Translations under genes and position numbers: made by a program | The notes under the pieces: model-generated | Told to the model about the DNA's origin: nothing | Database searches by the model: none | Seen by the model: the letters and a program-made list of their open reading frames with translations, nothing else | DNA from: Mycolicibacter heraklionensis | GTDB taxonomy: Bacteria > Actinomycetota > Actinomycetes > Mycobacteriales > Mycobacteriaceae | NCBI RefSeq assembly: GCF_001021505.1 | Contig: NZ_LDPO01000004.1 | Span: 1 to 64,000, forward strand | DNA: 64,000 nt | Reading direction: 5' to 3' | Part shown: piece by piece, positions 37,882 to 45,608 of the stretch | Layout: each line of letters starts with the position of its first letter | Position numbering within the stretch: position 1 is the stretch's first letter

Positions 37882-38160
37882 CTAGCTCTTGTTGGCCTTG
37901 ACCACCATGCCGACGAGCGCGGTGACGATGGTGCCCAGCACCCCGCCGCCGACCAGGCTGCCGGCCGCGTTGGCGAGGTCGAACCCACCGGCAGCACCGC
38001 TGGTGAGAATGCTGTTCAAGAGGCCACCGCCGGCCAAGCCACCAAGGCCACCACTGATCAAGCTCCCGAGCCCGCCCGGACTGGGGATCTTTGCCGACAT
38101 GTCGGCCCCTTTGCCCCCGAGCGCGCCCCCGATAGCCCCTGCGATCAGCGATTCGAGCAT
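37882..38160 (-). CDS. Small glycine-rich hydrophobic protein, unknown function
   Basis: A 92-residue protein, about a quarter glycine, with alternating Gly/Ala/Leu stretches (MLESLIAGAIGGALGG; SLISGGLGGLAGGGLL) and a hydrophobic C-terminal segment ending MVVKANKS. There is no clear signal peptide. It could be membrane-associated or self-assembling. No family recognised. The ATG is clear and a terminator hairpin follows its stop, which supports a real transcript. Confidence 0.65.
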   Translation of the reverse strand: MLESLIAGAIGGALGGKGADMSAKIPSPGGLGSLISGGLGGLAGGGLLNSILTSGAAGGFDLANAAGSLVGGGVLGTIVTALVGMVVKANKS

Positions 38161-38352
38161 GGTGTACCCCTTTGTGAACGGTGCGCCGCTTTGTTAGCTG
38201 CGCCTACAGATCAGTTATAACGAAGATCACACTTCGCGAAGCTGCATTTGCGCAGATCTACCGGAATTCTGGGCCGGGCCGAGACCACGAGCCGGCAGGC
38301 ACCACAATCGGTAGCACCGCACGAACCGGGAAAAGTCGCGAAAGGTGGTCCC

Positions 38353-38943
38353 ATGAATCGACCCATCGTCGCCCTGTCGGTGTTCGCCCTGGCAGCCTCC
38401 GCTTTGTCGGCGGCGTGTTCGGGCCACACCGATCAGACGAGCGGGCCTCCCTCGGCCGCCACATCCGGCGAATCGGGTACGGCAACCCCGAAACCCGCCG
38501 GGCACGCCGGCGACGCCCTGACCCTCACCCGCGTCGACGGCAGCACCGTCACCGTCACCTTGGAGAAGGTGATCAACCCCGCGACCGTCACACCCGGCCC
38601 CGGCGATCCGGGCGTCACCTATGTCGCGACGCAGTTCACGATCGCCAACCCGGGAACCGCAACCATGAACGGCGACGTCAACACCAACGTCTGGGCGTTC
38701 GGTTCCGACGGCCGGCGCTACGCGCCGGATCTGAAAGATGTCGGCGAATGCACGAACTTCGACTCCGGCATGTTCCACGTCGCCCCGGGCGAGTCCGCGA
38801 CCGGTTGCGTGGTCTTCGCGCTGCCGGCCGGTGTGAGCCCTGCGAAAGTCAGGTACGCGCCGTCGTCGGGATTCGCCGAAGGCTTCGGGGAATGGCTGCT
38901 TCCCTCCCCCACCCGAGCCACGCCGGCCCCCAACGTCAACTAA
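38353..38943 (+). CDS. Lipoprotein with DUF4352-like domain
   Basis: A 196-residue exported lipoprotein: signal peptide with lipobox LSAAC (Cys at about 21), a Ser/Thr/Pro-rich linker (residues 22-50) and a beta-rich domain resembling DUF4352 (YVATQFTIANPGTATMNGDV, ECTNFDSGMFHVAPGES, GCVVFALPAGVSPAKVRY). DUF4352 domains often occur in secreted or surface proteins of unknown role. ATG 38353 gives the lipoprotein signal directly. Confidence 0.84.
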   Translation: MNRPIVALSVFALAASALSAACSGHTDQTSGPPSAATSGESGTATPKPAGHAGDALTLTRVDGSTVTVTLEKVINPATVTPGPGDPGVTYVATQFTIANPGTATMNGDVNTNVWAFGSDGRRYAPDLKDVGECTNFDSGMFHVAPGESATGCVVFALPAGVSPAKVRYAPSSGFAEGFGEWLLPSPTRATPAPNVN

Positions 38944-38944
38944 C

Positions 38945-38982
38945 GGTTGACGCAAACCATGCCGTCAACCTAGAGTTGACGT
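38945..38982. promoter_or_regulatory. Candidate ClpC2 autoregulatory operator: three alternating half-sites
   Basis: GGTTGACG (38945-38952), CGTCAACC (38963-38970) and AGTTGACG (38975-38982) make two overlapping inverted repeats: GGTTGACG-N10-CGTCAACC and CGTCAACC-N4-AGTTGACG. The third half-site ends one base before the clpC2 ATG (38984). No Shine-Dalgarno sequence is visible, so the mRNA may be leaderless or short-leadered and a bound repressor would block it. The ClpC2 product itself has a helix-turn-helix-like segment. Confidence 0.7.
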
Positions 38983-38983
38983 C

Positions 38984-39730
38984 ATGGTCGATCCCACCCC
39001 GCTCACCCAGTCGGTCCGTCTCGACGACCTCATCAACGCCATCACCGGCGTGCACGACAACCCGCTCGAGCGGTTGACCGACGCCGTGCTGGCCGCCGAG
39101 CACCTCGGCGAAGTCGCTGACCATCTGATCGGGCACTTCGTCGACCAGGCACGCCGATCGGGAGCGTCATGGACCGATATCGGCAAGTGCATGGGCGTCA
39201 CCAAGCAAGCGGCGCAGAAGAAGTTCGTCCCGCGCCCCGAGGCCGCCACGCTCGATCCCGAACAGGGCTTCGCTCGCTTCACCCCACGGGCACGCAGTGC
39301 GGTGGTGGCGGCCCAGAACGCCGCCCACCGGGCACGCAACGCCGAGATCACCCCCGACCATCTGGTGCTGGGGCTGCTGCACGATCCCAACGCACTGGCC
39401 ACCGCATTGCTCACCGCCCAGCGCGTCGACCCCGACGCCCTCGCGGCCTCGGTCACCTTGCCGCCCGGCGGTGCCGAATCACCCGCCTTGATTCCGTTCA
39501 GCGGTCCGGCCCGCAAGGCCCTGGAGTTGACTTTCCGCACCGCACTTCGCCTCGGCCACAACTACATCGGCACCGAGCACCTCCTGTTGGCGCTGCTGGA
39601 AGCAGAGGATGACACCGGTCCCCTGCATCGCGCCGGGGTCGACCGCGAGCGGGCGGAAGCCGACCTGGCCAAAGCCCTGGAGGCGATCACCGCGAACCTG
39701 GCCGCCCCCGGCACGGAAACCACGAACTGA
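38984..39730 (+). CDS. clpC2: ClpC2, Clp N-domain protein with HTH segment (Rv2667-like)
   Basis: A 248-residue protein without ATPase domains. Residues 95-235 are two Clp N-terminal repeats like those of ClpC1 (FTPRARSAVVAAQNAA; LGHNYIGTEHLLLALLEAED). Residues 61-81 contain a helix-turn-helix-like element, SWTDIGKCMGVTKQAAQKKF. It matches ClpC2 of M. tuberculosis throughout. ClpC2 has been reported to bind cyclomarin-type antibiotics and thereby protect ClpC1, and to be a DNA-binding regulator of its own gene; these reports are recalled, not checked. The repeated half-sites before the ATG fit that model. Confidence 0.93.
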   Translation: MVDPTPLTQSVRLDDLINAITGVHDNPLERLTDAVLAAEHLGEVADHLIGHFVDQARRSGASWTDIGKCMGVTKQAAQKKFVPRPEAATLDPEQGFARFTPRARSAVVAAQNAAHRARNAEITPDHLVLGLLHDPNALATALLTAQRVDPDALAASVTLPPGGAESPALIPFSGPARKALELTFRTALRLGHNYIGTEHLLLALLEAEDDTGPLHRAGVDRERAEADLAKALEAITANLAAPGTETTN

Positions 39731-39807
39731 CCGGCGAAACCGCCTGTCTGCGAACCCGCCAGGCCAAGGCTGCTGCACCCGCGATCCCGATGTGCCATCA
39801 TGCCCAG

Positions 39808-40344
39808 ATGCATCGCTGGATTCTGGCCCTGGTCACTTCCGTCGTCACCGCGTTGGCTGCCCTGCTGACGCCCGCCGCCGGACACGCCACGCCGACCACC
39901 ACCGCGGAGGCGCCGATCGGGCGCCTCGGCGACACGCTGCGCATCCAATACCACGACGAGGCATTCGGCCCGATCGTCGCCGATGTCACCGTCCACGACG
40001 TGGTGCCCAGCGAGATCCCCCCGGGCTGGGGCGCGAACGGCACGCCGCGCTGGCGCAACCAGGGCGGTCCGTGGCGGGCGAACGTGACCATCCACCCGAT
40101 CGCGGTGCCCAACCCCTACATCATGGCGGCCTCGGTCACCTTCGACGGTGTCACGCCCGGCGGCGACGCCTACGTGTCCAAGCACACCGACGACCCCACC
40201 ACCCTGGATGCGGTGCTCACCAACGCTCCCGCGGGCTCCACCGTCAACGGCGGTGTCTACTGGGATGTCTACCGCGGCTTGGTCACCCACGTGGTGATGC
40301 TGTCGCGCAACACCGGACTGCGCCTGGCGCAGTGGAATCTGTGA
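39808..40344 (+). CDS. Secreted MPT63-like (DUF1942) protein
   Basis: A 178-residue exported protein with a signal peptide of about 26 residues (LVTSVVTALAALLTPAAGHA) and a beta-sandwich domain of the DUF1942/MPT63 type: GRLGDTLRIQYHDEAFG, VPSEIPPGWG, NVTIHPIAVPNPYIMAAS, GGVYWDVYRG. MPT63 has an immunoglobulin-like fold and unknown function. ATG 39808 is taken as the start; ATG 39790 is also in frame. It stands near the MPT64-like gene but on its own transcript. Confidence 0.82.
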   Translation: MHRWILALVTSVVTALAALLTPAAGHATPTTTAEAPIGRLGDTLRIQYHDEAFGPIVADVTVHDVVPSEIPPGWGANGTPRWRNQGGPWRANVTIHPIAVPNPYIMAASVTFDGVTPGGDAYVSKHTDDPTTLDAVLTNAPAGSTVNGGVYWDVYRGLVTHVVMLSRNTGLRLAQWNL

Positions 40345-40370
40345 GCTAACCCCCCGGGTTTGATGCGGTG

Positions 40371-40387
40371 GTCGAGCCTCGCTAACC
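40371..40387. repeat. Dispersed 17-bp repeat copy at the zapE stop codon
   Basis: The 17-mer GTCGAGCCTCGCTAACC occurs here and twice at 62302-62374. Its CTA is, on the minus strand, the TAG stop of zapE (40382-40384). It contains CGAG-C-CTCG, a small inverted repeat. In both places it lies just after the last codons of a minus-strand gene that ends Gly-Gly-stop. Confidence 0.75.
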
Positions 40388-41437
40388 CCCGCTGCTCAAC
40401 GCGAGCAGTCGCGAGGTGGCCCGCAGGTACTTCTTGCGATAACCGCCGGCCAGCATCTCGGCGCTGAAAATCTGGTCGAGTTTGGCGCCGGAAGCCACCA
40501 CCGGGATGCCCGCGTCGTACAGGCGATCGGTGAGTGCCACCAACCGCAGCGCCACATTCTGGTCCTCAATGGCGTGCGCACCGGTGAGGAACACCGCGGT
40601 GACGCCCTCGATCAGCGTCAGGTAGCGCGACGGATGCATGGTGGCCAGGTGGGCGCACAGGCCGTCGAAGTCGTCCAGCGTCGCTCCCGGCCGCGCCGCG
40701 GCGCGCTGCGTGACCTGTTGCGCTGAGGGCGGTTCGGGCGCCGGCGGCAGGTCCCGGTGCCGATAGTCGGGGCCGTCAACCCGAACCGGGGTGAAAATGC
40801 TTGCCAACGCACTGATCTCGCGCAGAAAGTCCTGCACAGCGAAGCGGCCTTCGCCGAGCTGCTCGGGCAACGTGTTCGATGTCGCGGCAATCGAGACCCC
40901 GCGCGCCACCAGTTCGGACAGCAGCCGCGACACCAAGGTGGTGTTGCCGGGATCGTCGAGTTCGAACTCGTCGATGCACACCACGGTGTAGCCGCCGAGC
41001 AATTCGATGCACTCGGTGAAACCGAATACCCCGGCCAGCTGCGTCAGTTCCATGAACGTCGCGAACGCCGTGCCAGGCGCCTGGGCAGCGCCATGGCCGC
41101 TGCCGGTATCGGTGATCTCGTGGTAGACGGAGGCCAGCAGGTGGGTCTTGCCGACACCGAAGCCGCCGTCGAGGTAGATGCCCACGCCCGGCAACACCTC
41201 GCGTTTGCCCAGCAGCTTGCGCCGTCCGGCGCGCCGGGCCACCGCCTGAGCGCAGAACGCGGTGCACGCCGTCACCGCGGCGGCCTGGCTGGGTTGCGCC
41301 GGGTCCGGGCGGTAGCTGGCGAAGCTGGCCCCGGCGAACGTCGGGGGCGGTTTGAGCTGCGCGATCAACCGTTCCGGAGAGACCGCCGGCTGCCGGTCCA
41401 CCAGGTGGTCGATCGACTCGGCGGCTGGATTGGGCAC
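40382..41437 (-). CDS. zapE: AFG1/ZapE-family ATPase (Rv2670c-like)
   Basis: A 351-residue AFG1/ZapE ATPase. Walker A GGFGVGKTHLLAS, Walker B VVCIDEFELDD and the sensor region AATSNTLPEQLGEGRF are visible. In E. coli ZapE acts at the division ring; mitochondrial AFG1 helps membrane-protein quality control. The role in mycobacteria is unproven. GTG 41437 (VPNPAAESID) is chosen by family length; frames extend further upstream. It is divergent from the ribG-like gene, 34 bp away, so a short shared promoter region is likely. Confidence 0.88.
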   Translation of the reverse strand: MPNPAAESIDHLVDRQPAVSPERLIAQLKPPPTFAGASFASYRPDPAQPSQAAAVTACTAFCAQAVARRAGRRKLLGKREVLPGVGIYLDGGFGVGKTHLLASVYHEITDTGSGHGAAQAPGTAFATFMELTQLAGVFGFTECIELLGGYTVVCIDEFELDDPGNTTLVSRLLSELVARGVSIAATSNTLPEQLGEGRFAVQDFLREISALASIFTPVRVDGPDYRHRDLPPAPEPPSAQQVTQRAAARPGATLDDFDGLCAHLATMHPSRYLTLIEGVTAVFLTGAHAIEDQNVALRLVALTDRLYDAGIPVVASGAKLDQIFSAEMLAGGYRKKYLRATSRLLALSSGG

Positions 41438-41471
41438 GCACGAACTGTAGTCACATGGTGCAATCGAGGCC

Positions 41472-42254
41472 ATGTCCGACCTCAGCGCAGACCCCGGATT
41501 CACCCTGCTGGGCTCCACGGCGCCCGTCGACGACGCCGAACTGGGCCGGCTGTACGCCTATCCCGAAACCGGCGAGCCGCGCGTGTGGGTGCGGGCCAAT
41601 TTCATCGGCAGCATCGACGGCGGCGCGACGGTCGCCGGCACGTCCGGTGGACTGGCCGGGCCCGGCGACCGGTCCCTGTTCATGCTGCTGCGGGCGCTGG
41701 CCGACATCGTCGTGGTCGGTGCGGGCACCGTACGGGTTGAGAATTACGGCGGAGCGCGGCTGAGCGTCGCGCAGCGCCAGGGCCGCCGCGACCGCGGACA
41801 ATCCGAGGTACCCCGGCTGGCGATCGTGACCCAGTCGGGACAGCTGGACCGCAACCTGCGGGTGTTCAACGACACCGAACTGGCGCCGCTGGTCTTGACC
41901 TGCTCCGCAGTCGCCGACGACACTCGGCGGCGGCTGGCCGGGCACGCCGACGTCCTGGACTGCTCCGGTGATAACCCTGGGCGGGTGGACGAGGCCGTGC
42001 TGCTGGCCGCGTTGGCGCAGCGCGAGCAGTTCCGAGTGCTCACCGAAGGCGGACCGACCCTGCTGGGATCGTTCATCGAACGCGAGCTGCTCGACGAGCT
42101 CTGCCTGACCTTGGCCCCCTATCTGGTCGGCGGCCTGGCCCGCCGTATCGCCACCGGTCCGGGCGAGCTGACCACGCCGATGCGCTGCGCGCATCTGCTC
42201 GCCGACGAATCCGGCTACCTCTACGGCCGCTACGTCAAAAGCGCGCGCCTATAA
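41472..42254 (+). CDS. ribG: RibD C-terminal-domain reductase (RibG, Rv2671-like)
   Basis: A 260-residue protein with the RibD_C/DHFR-like fold: WVRANFIGSIDGGATVAG, a dinucleotide-binding LADIVVVGAGTVRVENYG and late GGPTLLGSFIERELLDELCL. The usual zinc deaminase domain of RibD is absent. It may be the pyrimidine reductase of riboflavin synthesis; the M. tuberculosis homologue has also been shown to replace dihydrofolate reductase when overproduced. It shares tight spacing with the next gene (10 bp), so may be co-transcribed. Confidence 0.9.
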   Translation: MSDLSADPGFTLLGSTAPVDDAELGRLYAYPETGEPRVWVRANFIGSIDGGATVAGTSGGLAGPGDRSLFMLLRALADIVVVGAGTVRVENYGGARLSVAQRQGRRDRGQSEVPRLAIVTQSGQLDRNLRVFNDTELAPLVLTCSAVADDTRRRLAGHADVLDCSGDNPGRVDEAVLLAALAQREQFRVLTEGGPTLLGSFIERELLDELCLTLAPYLVGGLARRIATGPGELTTPMRCAHLLADESGYLYGRYVKSARL

Positions 42255-42264
42255 GGTGACAGGC

Positions 42265-43848
42265 ATGACCAGCTCTTCGAGGTTCGCCCGGATCGCGGTG
42301 GTGACGGCTGCGGCCGTACTGGCCGGGTCCGCGCCCCTGCTGGCCGGATGCGCGCCCGGGCTGGCCGCCAACCCGCGGTTTGCAACCAACTCCGGCGCTG
42401 GGGCCCAGGGCCAACCCGAGTCCACCTCGGACCACGCCGGACCCCCTCCGGTGGAGGTGCCCAAGAACGACCTGCCGTGGCATGACTGCACCGCCCGGGT
42501 CTTCGGCGACGCCGCGGTGCCCGCCACGCCCGGTGTGCGGCTGGACTGCGCCAGCTACGACGCCGACATCGATCCCCTCGGCGGCGGCTCCGGGGCGATC
42601 AGCATCGGGGTGGTGCGGGCCCGGTCCGTGCAGACCCCGGGCGACGCCGGCCCCGTGGTGTTCACCACCGGCTGGGATCTGCCGTCGTCGCTGCAGCTGC
42701 CGATCTGGCTGGCGCGGGCCGGCGCGGACGTGCTCAAGAGCCACCCGGTCGTCGCCGTGGACCGGCGCGGCATCGGAATGTCGAGCCCGGTGGACTGCCG
42801 CAATCGCAGCCAGCGCGACGAAATGTGGAACCAGGCGCAGTTCACCCCCGGCGACGACCCGGTGGCCAGCCTGGGCACGGTCACTCAGGAGGCCACCACC
42901 GACTGCACCGACTCCATCTCGCCGGGTGAGTCCTCCTACGACAACACCCACGCCGCCACGGATCTCGAACGACTGCGCAGCATCTGGGACATTCCCGCGC
43001 TGTCGCTGCTCGGTATCGGCAACGGCGCCCAGATCGCCTTGGCGTACGCCGGCTCTCATCCGGGGAAGGTGGCCCGGCTGGCACTGGATTCCCCCATCCC
43101 CCTCGGAGTCGCCGCCGAGGCCGCGGCCGAGGAACGGGTCAAGGGCCAGCAGGCGGCCTTCGAGGCGTTCGCCGCGCAGTGCGTCGCAGTCAGCTGTGCG
43201 CTGGGCCCGGACCCGAAGGGGGCCGTCGACGCGCTGCTGGGCGCGGCGCGCTCCGGGCATGGTCCGGGTGGCGCCTCGGTGGCCGCGGTGACCAACGCGA
43301 TCGTCACGGCCCTGGGCTATCCCACCGGCGATCGGGTCAACACCACCAACGAGTTGGCCAAGGCACTGGCCTCGGCCAACTCCGGCGACGCCAATCTGTT
43401 GAACAACTTGATCAACCGGTCCCAAGGCACCACCGGCAGCGACGGGCACTTCATCAACTCGTGCGCCGACGCGCTCAACCGGCCCACGCCCGATCGGGTC
43501 CGGGAGCTGGTGGTCGCCTGGGGCAAGGAGTACCCACAGTTCGGCGCGGTCGGCGCGCTGGCGATGGCACAGTGCCTGAGCTGGCCCAGCAGCAGCACCC
43601 CCGACCTGCCGAAGGAACTCAAGATCGACGTGCTGCTGCTCGGCGCGCAAAACGATCCGATCGTCGGAGAGGAGGGCGTGGCGGCCACCGCCGCGGCCGT
43701 CATCAACGCCGGGTCGGCCAGCAAGCGGGTGATGTGGCAGGGCATCGGCCACGGCGCCGCGGTGTACTCGGCGTGCACGTTGCCGCCGCTGATCGGCTAC
43801 CTCGACAGCGGCAAGCTGCCCGACACCGATGTGTACTGCCCGGCCTGA
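42265..43848 (+). CDS. Exported alpha/beta hydrolase-fold lipoprotein lacking the nucleophile serine (Rv2672-like)
   Basis: A 527-residue exported protein: signal sequence with lipobox LLAGC (about residue 29), then an alpha/beta hydrolase fold of the tripeptidyl-aminopeptidase/SlpD type. At the nucleophile elbow, where relatives have GxSxG, the sequence is G-I-G-N-G (LLGIGNGAQIALAY), so the serine position holds glycine. A plausible acid and base remain in LLGAQNDPIVG and QGIGHGAAVY. It is therefore predicted inactive as a serine hydrolase or to work differently. AAGG precedes ATG 42265; the alternative GTG is at 42256. Confidence 0.85.
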   Translation: MTSSSRFARIAVVTAAAVLAGSAPLLAGCAPGLAANPRFATNSGAGAQGQPESTSDHAGPPPVEVPKNDLPWHDCTARVFGDAAVPATPGVRLDCASYDADIDPLGGGSGAISIGVVRARSVQTPGDAGPVVFTTGWDLPSSLQLPIWLARAGADVLKSHPVVAVDRRGIGMSSPVDCRNRSQRDEMWNQAQFTPGDDPVASLGTVTQEATTDCTDSISPGESSYDNTHAATDLERLRSIWDIPALSLLGIGNGAQIALAYAGSHPGKVARLALDSPIPLGVAAEAAAEERVKGQQAAFEAFAAQCVAVSCALGPDPKGAVDALLGAARSGHGPGGASVAAVTNAIVTALGYPTGDRVNTTNELAKALASANSGDANLLNNLINRSQGTTGSDGHFINSCADALNRPTPDRVRELVVAWGKEYPQFGAVGALAMAQCLSWPSSSTPDLPKELKIDVLLLGAQNDPIVGEEGVAATAAAVINAGSASKRVMWQGIGHGAAVYSACTLPPLIGYLDSGKLPDTDVYCPA

Positions 43849-43896
43849 CCCAACCTGATCCGGGCCCCCGGGCCCGGTCCGGGGTACGGTTCGCTG

Positions 43897-45192
43897 GTGA
43901 CGGCAGCCGACTCCTTGATGCACCGGGCGAGCACCGCCCTGCTGGCCGCATTCCGGCCCCCCACGTCCCCGCCGAGCACCGCGACGGTACTGCGTTCGGT
44001 GCTGTGGCCGGTGGCCATCATGTCGTTGATCCACCGCGCCGTGATACTGCCGCTGAACGGCAACATCACCGACGACTTCAAACCGGTGTACCGGGCGGTG
44101 CTGAACTTCCGGCACGGCTTGGACATCTACAACGAGCACTTCGACTACGTCGATCCGCACTACCTGTACTCCCCCGGCGGCACCCTGCTGATGTCCCCGT
44201 TCGGGTACCTGCCGGAAACCCTGTCGCGGTACACCTTCATCGCCACCAACACGATCGCGATCGTCCTGGCCGCTTACCTGCTGCTGCGGATGTTCGGCTT
44301 GCGCCTGACCTCGGTGGCGGCCCCGGCCCTGCTGGCGGCGATGTTCCTCACCGAGAGTGTGAGCAGCACACTGGTGTTCACCAACATCAACGGCGTCATC
44401 CTGCTGGCCGAAGTGCTGTTCTTCCGCTGGCTGCTCGACGGCCGGGAGAGCCGCCAATGGTGGGCCGGTGTCGCGGTCGGGCTGACCCTGGTGGTCAAAC
44501 CGGTGTTGGCGCCGCTACTGCTCTTACCGCTGCTGAGCCGGCAGTGGCGGCCGTTCGTCGGGGCGATCGGGGTGCCGGTGCTGTTCAACGTGGCGGCGTT
44601 CCCGCTGACCAGCGATCCGCGCAGTTACTTCACCCAGACGGTGCCCTACATCCTGGGCACCCGCGACTACTTCAACTCCTCGATCCTGGGCAACGGGGTG
44701 TTCTTCGGGCTGCCCTCGGGTCTGATCCTGTTCATGCGGGTGCTGTTCACCGTTCTGGCCGCCGTCAGCCTCTGGTTGCTCTACCGCTACTACCGCACCC
44801 GCGACCCGCGGTTCTGGATGCTGACTTCTTCGGGGGTGCTGCTGACCGCGTCGTTCCTGGTGCTGTCGCTGGGACAGGGCTACTACTCGATCGTGTTGTT
44901 CCCGTTCCTGATGACCGTGGTGCTGCCGAACTCGGTGCTGCGCAACTGGCCGGCGTGGCTGGGGGTCTACGGGTTCATGACCCTGGACAAGTGGCTGATC
45001 TTCCGGTGGATGAACATCGGGCGGCCGCTGGACTACCTCAAGATCACCTACGGCTGGTCGCTGCTGCTGATCGTGGTGTGCACCGTGCTGTGCTACCGCT
45101 ACCTCGACGCCCGCGAACAGGGCCGCCTGGACGACGGAATCGATCCGGCGTGGCTGGCGCCCGAGCGTCAGCGGGCTAACGTGGAGGCATGA
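43897..45192 (+). CDS. aftC: Arabinofuranosyltransferase AftC (GT87)
   Basis: A 431-residue polytopic membrane protein of the GT-C class. AftC adds alpha-1,3 branching arabinofuranose from decaprenyl-phosphoarabinose to arabinan. The N-terminal loop holds the metal- and donor-binding aspartates in NITDDFKPVYRAV, followed by HFDYVDPHYLYSPGGTLLM. About ten helices follow. It starts at GTG 43897, though ATG 43918 is possible. The neighbours (Rv2671-, Rv2672- and Rv2674-like) match M. tuberculosis order. Confidence 0.94.
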   Translation: MTAADSLMHRASTALLAAFRPPTSPPSTATVLRSVLWPVAIMSLIHRAVILPLNGNITDDFKPVYRAVLNFRHGLDIYNEHFDYVDPHYLYSPGGTLLMSPFGYLPETLSRYTFIATNTIAIVLAAYLLLRMFGLRLTSVAAPALLAAMFLTESVSSTLVFTNINGVILLAEVLFFRWLLDGRESRQWWAGVAVGLTLVVKPVLAPLLLLPLLSRQWRPFVGAIGVPVLFNVAAFPLTSDPRSYFTQTVPYILGTRDYFNSSILGNGVFFGLPSGLILFMRVLFTVLAAVSLWLLYRYYRTRDPRFWMLTSSGVLLTASFLVLSLGQGYYSIVLFPFLMTVVLPNSVLRNWPAWLGVYGFMTLDKWLIFRWMNIGRPLDYLKITYGWSLLLIVVCTVLCYRYLDAREQGRLDDGIDPAWLAPERQRANVEA

Positions 45193-45599
45193 CCCCCGAA
45201 CCGACGGTGTCACTCACCGACGACGAGTGGCGCGCGAAACTGACCCCCGAAGAATTCGCCGTACTGCGCCGCGCCGGAACCGAGCCGCCGAACACCGGTG
45301 AATACACCGACACCACCACCGAAGGTGTCTACGAGTGCCGGGCGTGCGGTGCCGAATTGTTCCGCAGCACAGAGAAATTCCACTCGCACTGCGGCTGGCC
45401 GTCGTTCTTCGACCCGGCCGACTCCGACGCGGTGATCCTGCGCGCCGACAACTCGCTGGGGAGGCAGCGCACCGAGGTGTTGTGCGCGTCCTGCCACAGC
45501 CACCTGGGCCACGTGTTCACCGGCGAGGGCTACCCCACCCCCACCGACCAGCGCTACTGCATAAACAGCATCTGCCTGCGGCTGGTGCCGTCGTCATAG
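45189..45599 (+). CDS. msrB: Peptide methionine-(R)-sulfoxide reductase MsrB
   Basis: A 136-residue MsrB which repairs methionine R-sulfoxide. Two CxxC pairs bind zinc (YECRACGAELF and LCASCHSHLGHV). The catalytic cysteine lies in QRYCINSICLRL; HCGWPSFF is the conserved substrate pocket. The ATG overlaps the aftC stop (ATGA). It converges with the histidine-phosphatase gene at only 9 bp. Confidence 0.95.
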   Translation: MTPEPTVSLTDDEWRAKLTPEEFAVLRRAGTEPPNTGEYTDTTTEGVYECRACGAELFRSTEKFHSHCGWPSFFDPADSDAVILRADNSLGRQRTEVLCASCHSHLGHVFTGEGYPTPTDQRYCINSICLRLVPSS

Positions 45600-45608
45600 C
45601 CGCCGGGC

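Noticed and set aside
42235..44457. Very long open frame on the minus strand, antisense to the hydrolase and aftC genes (740 codons)
   Set aside because: It is a GC-rich shadow with highly Arg/Gly/Gln-biased composition; the plus-strand genes in the same place have clear family matches.
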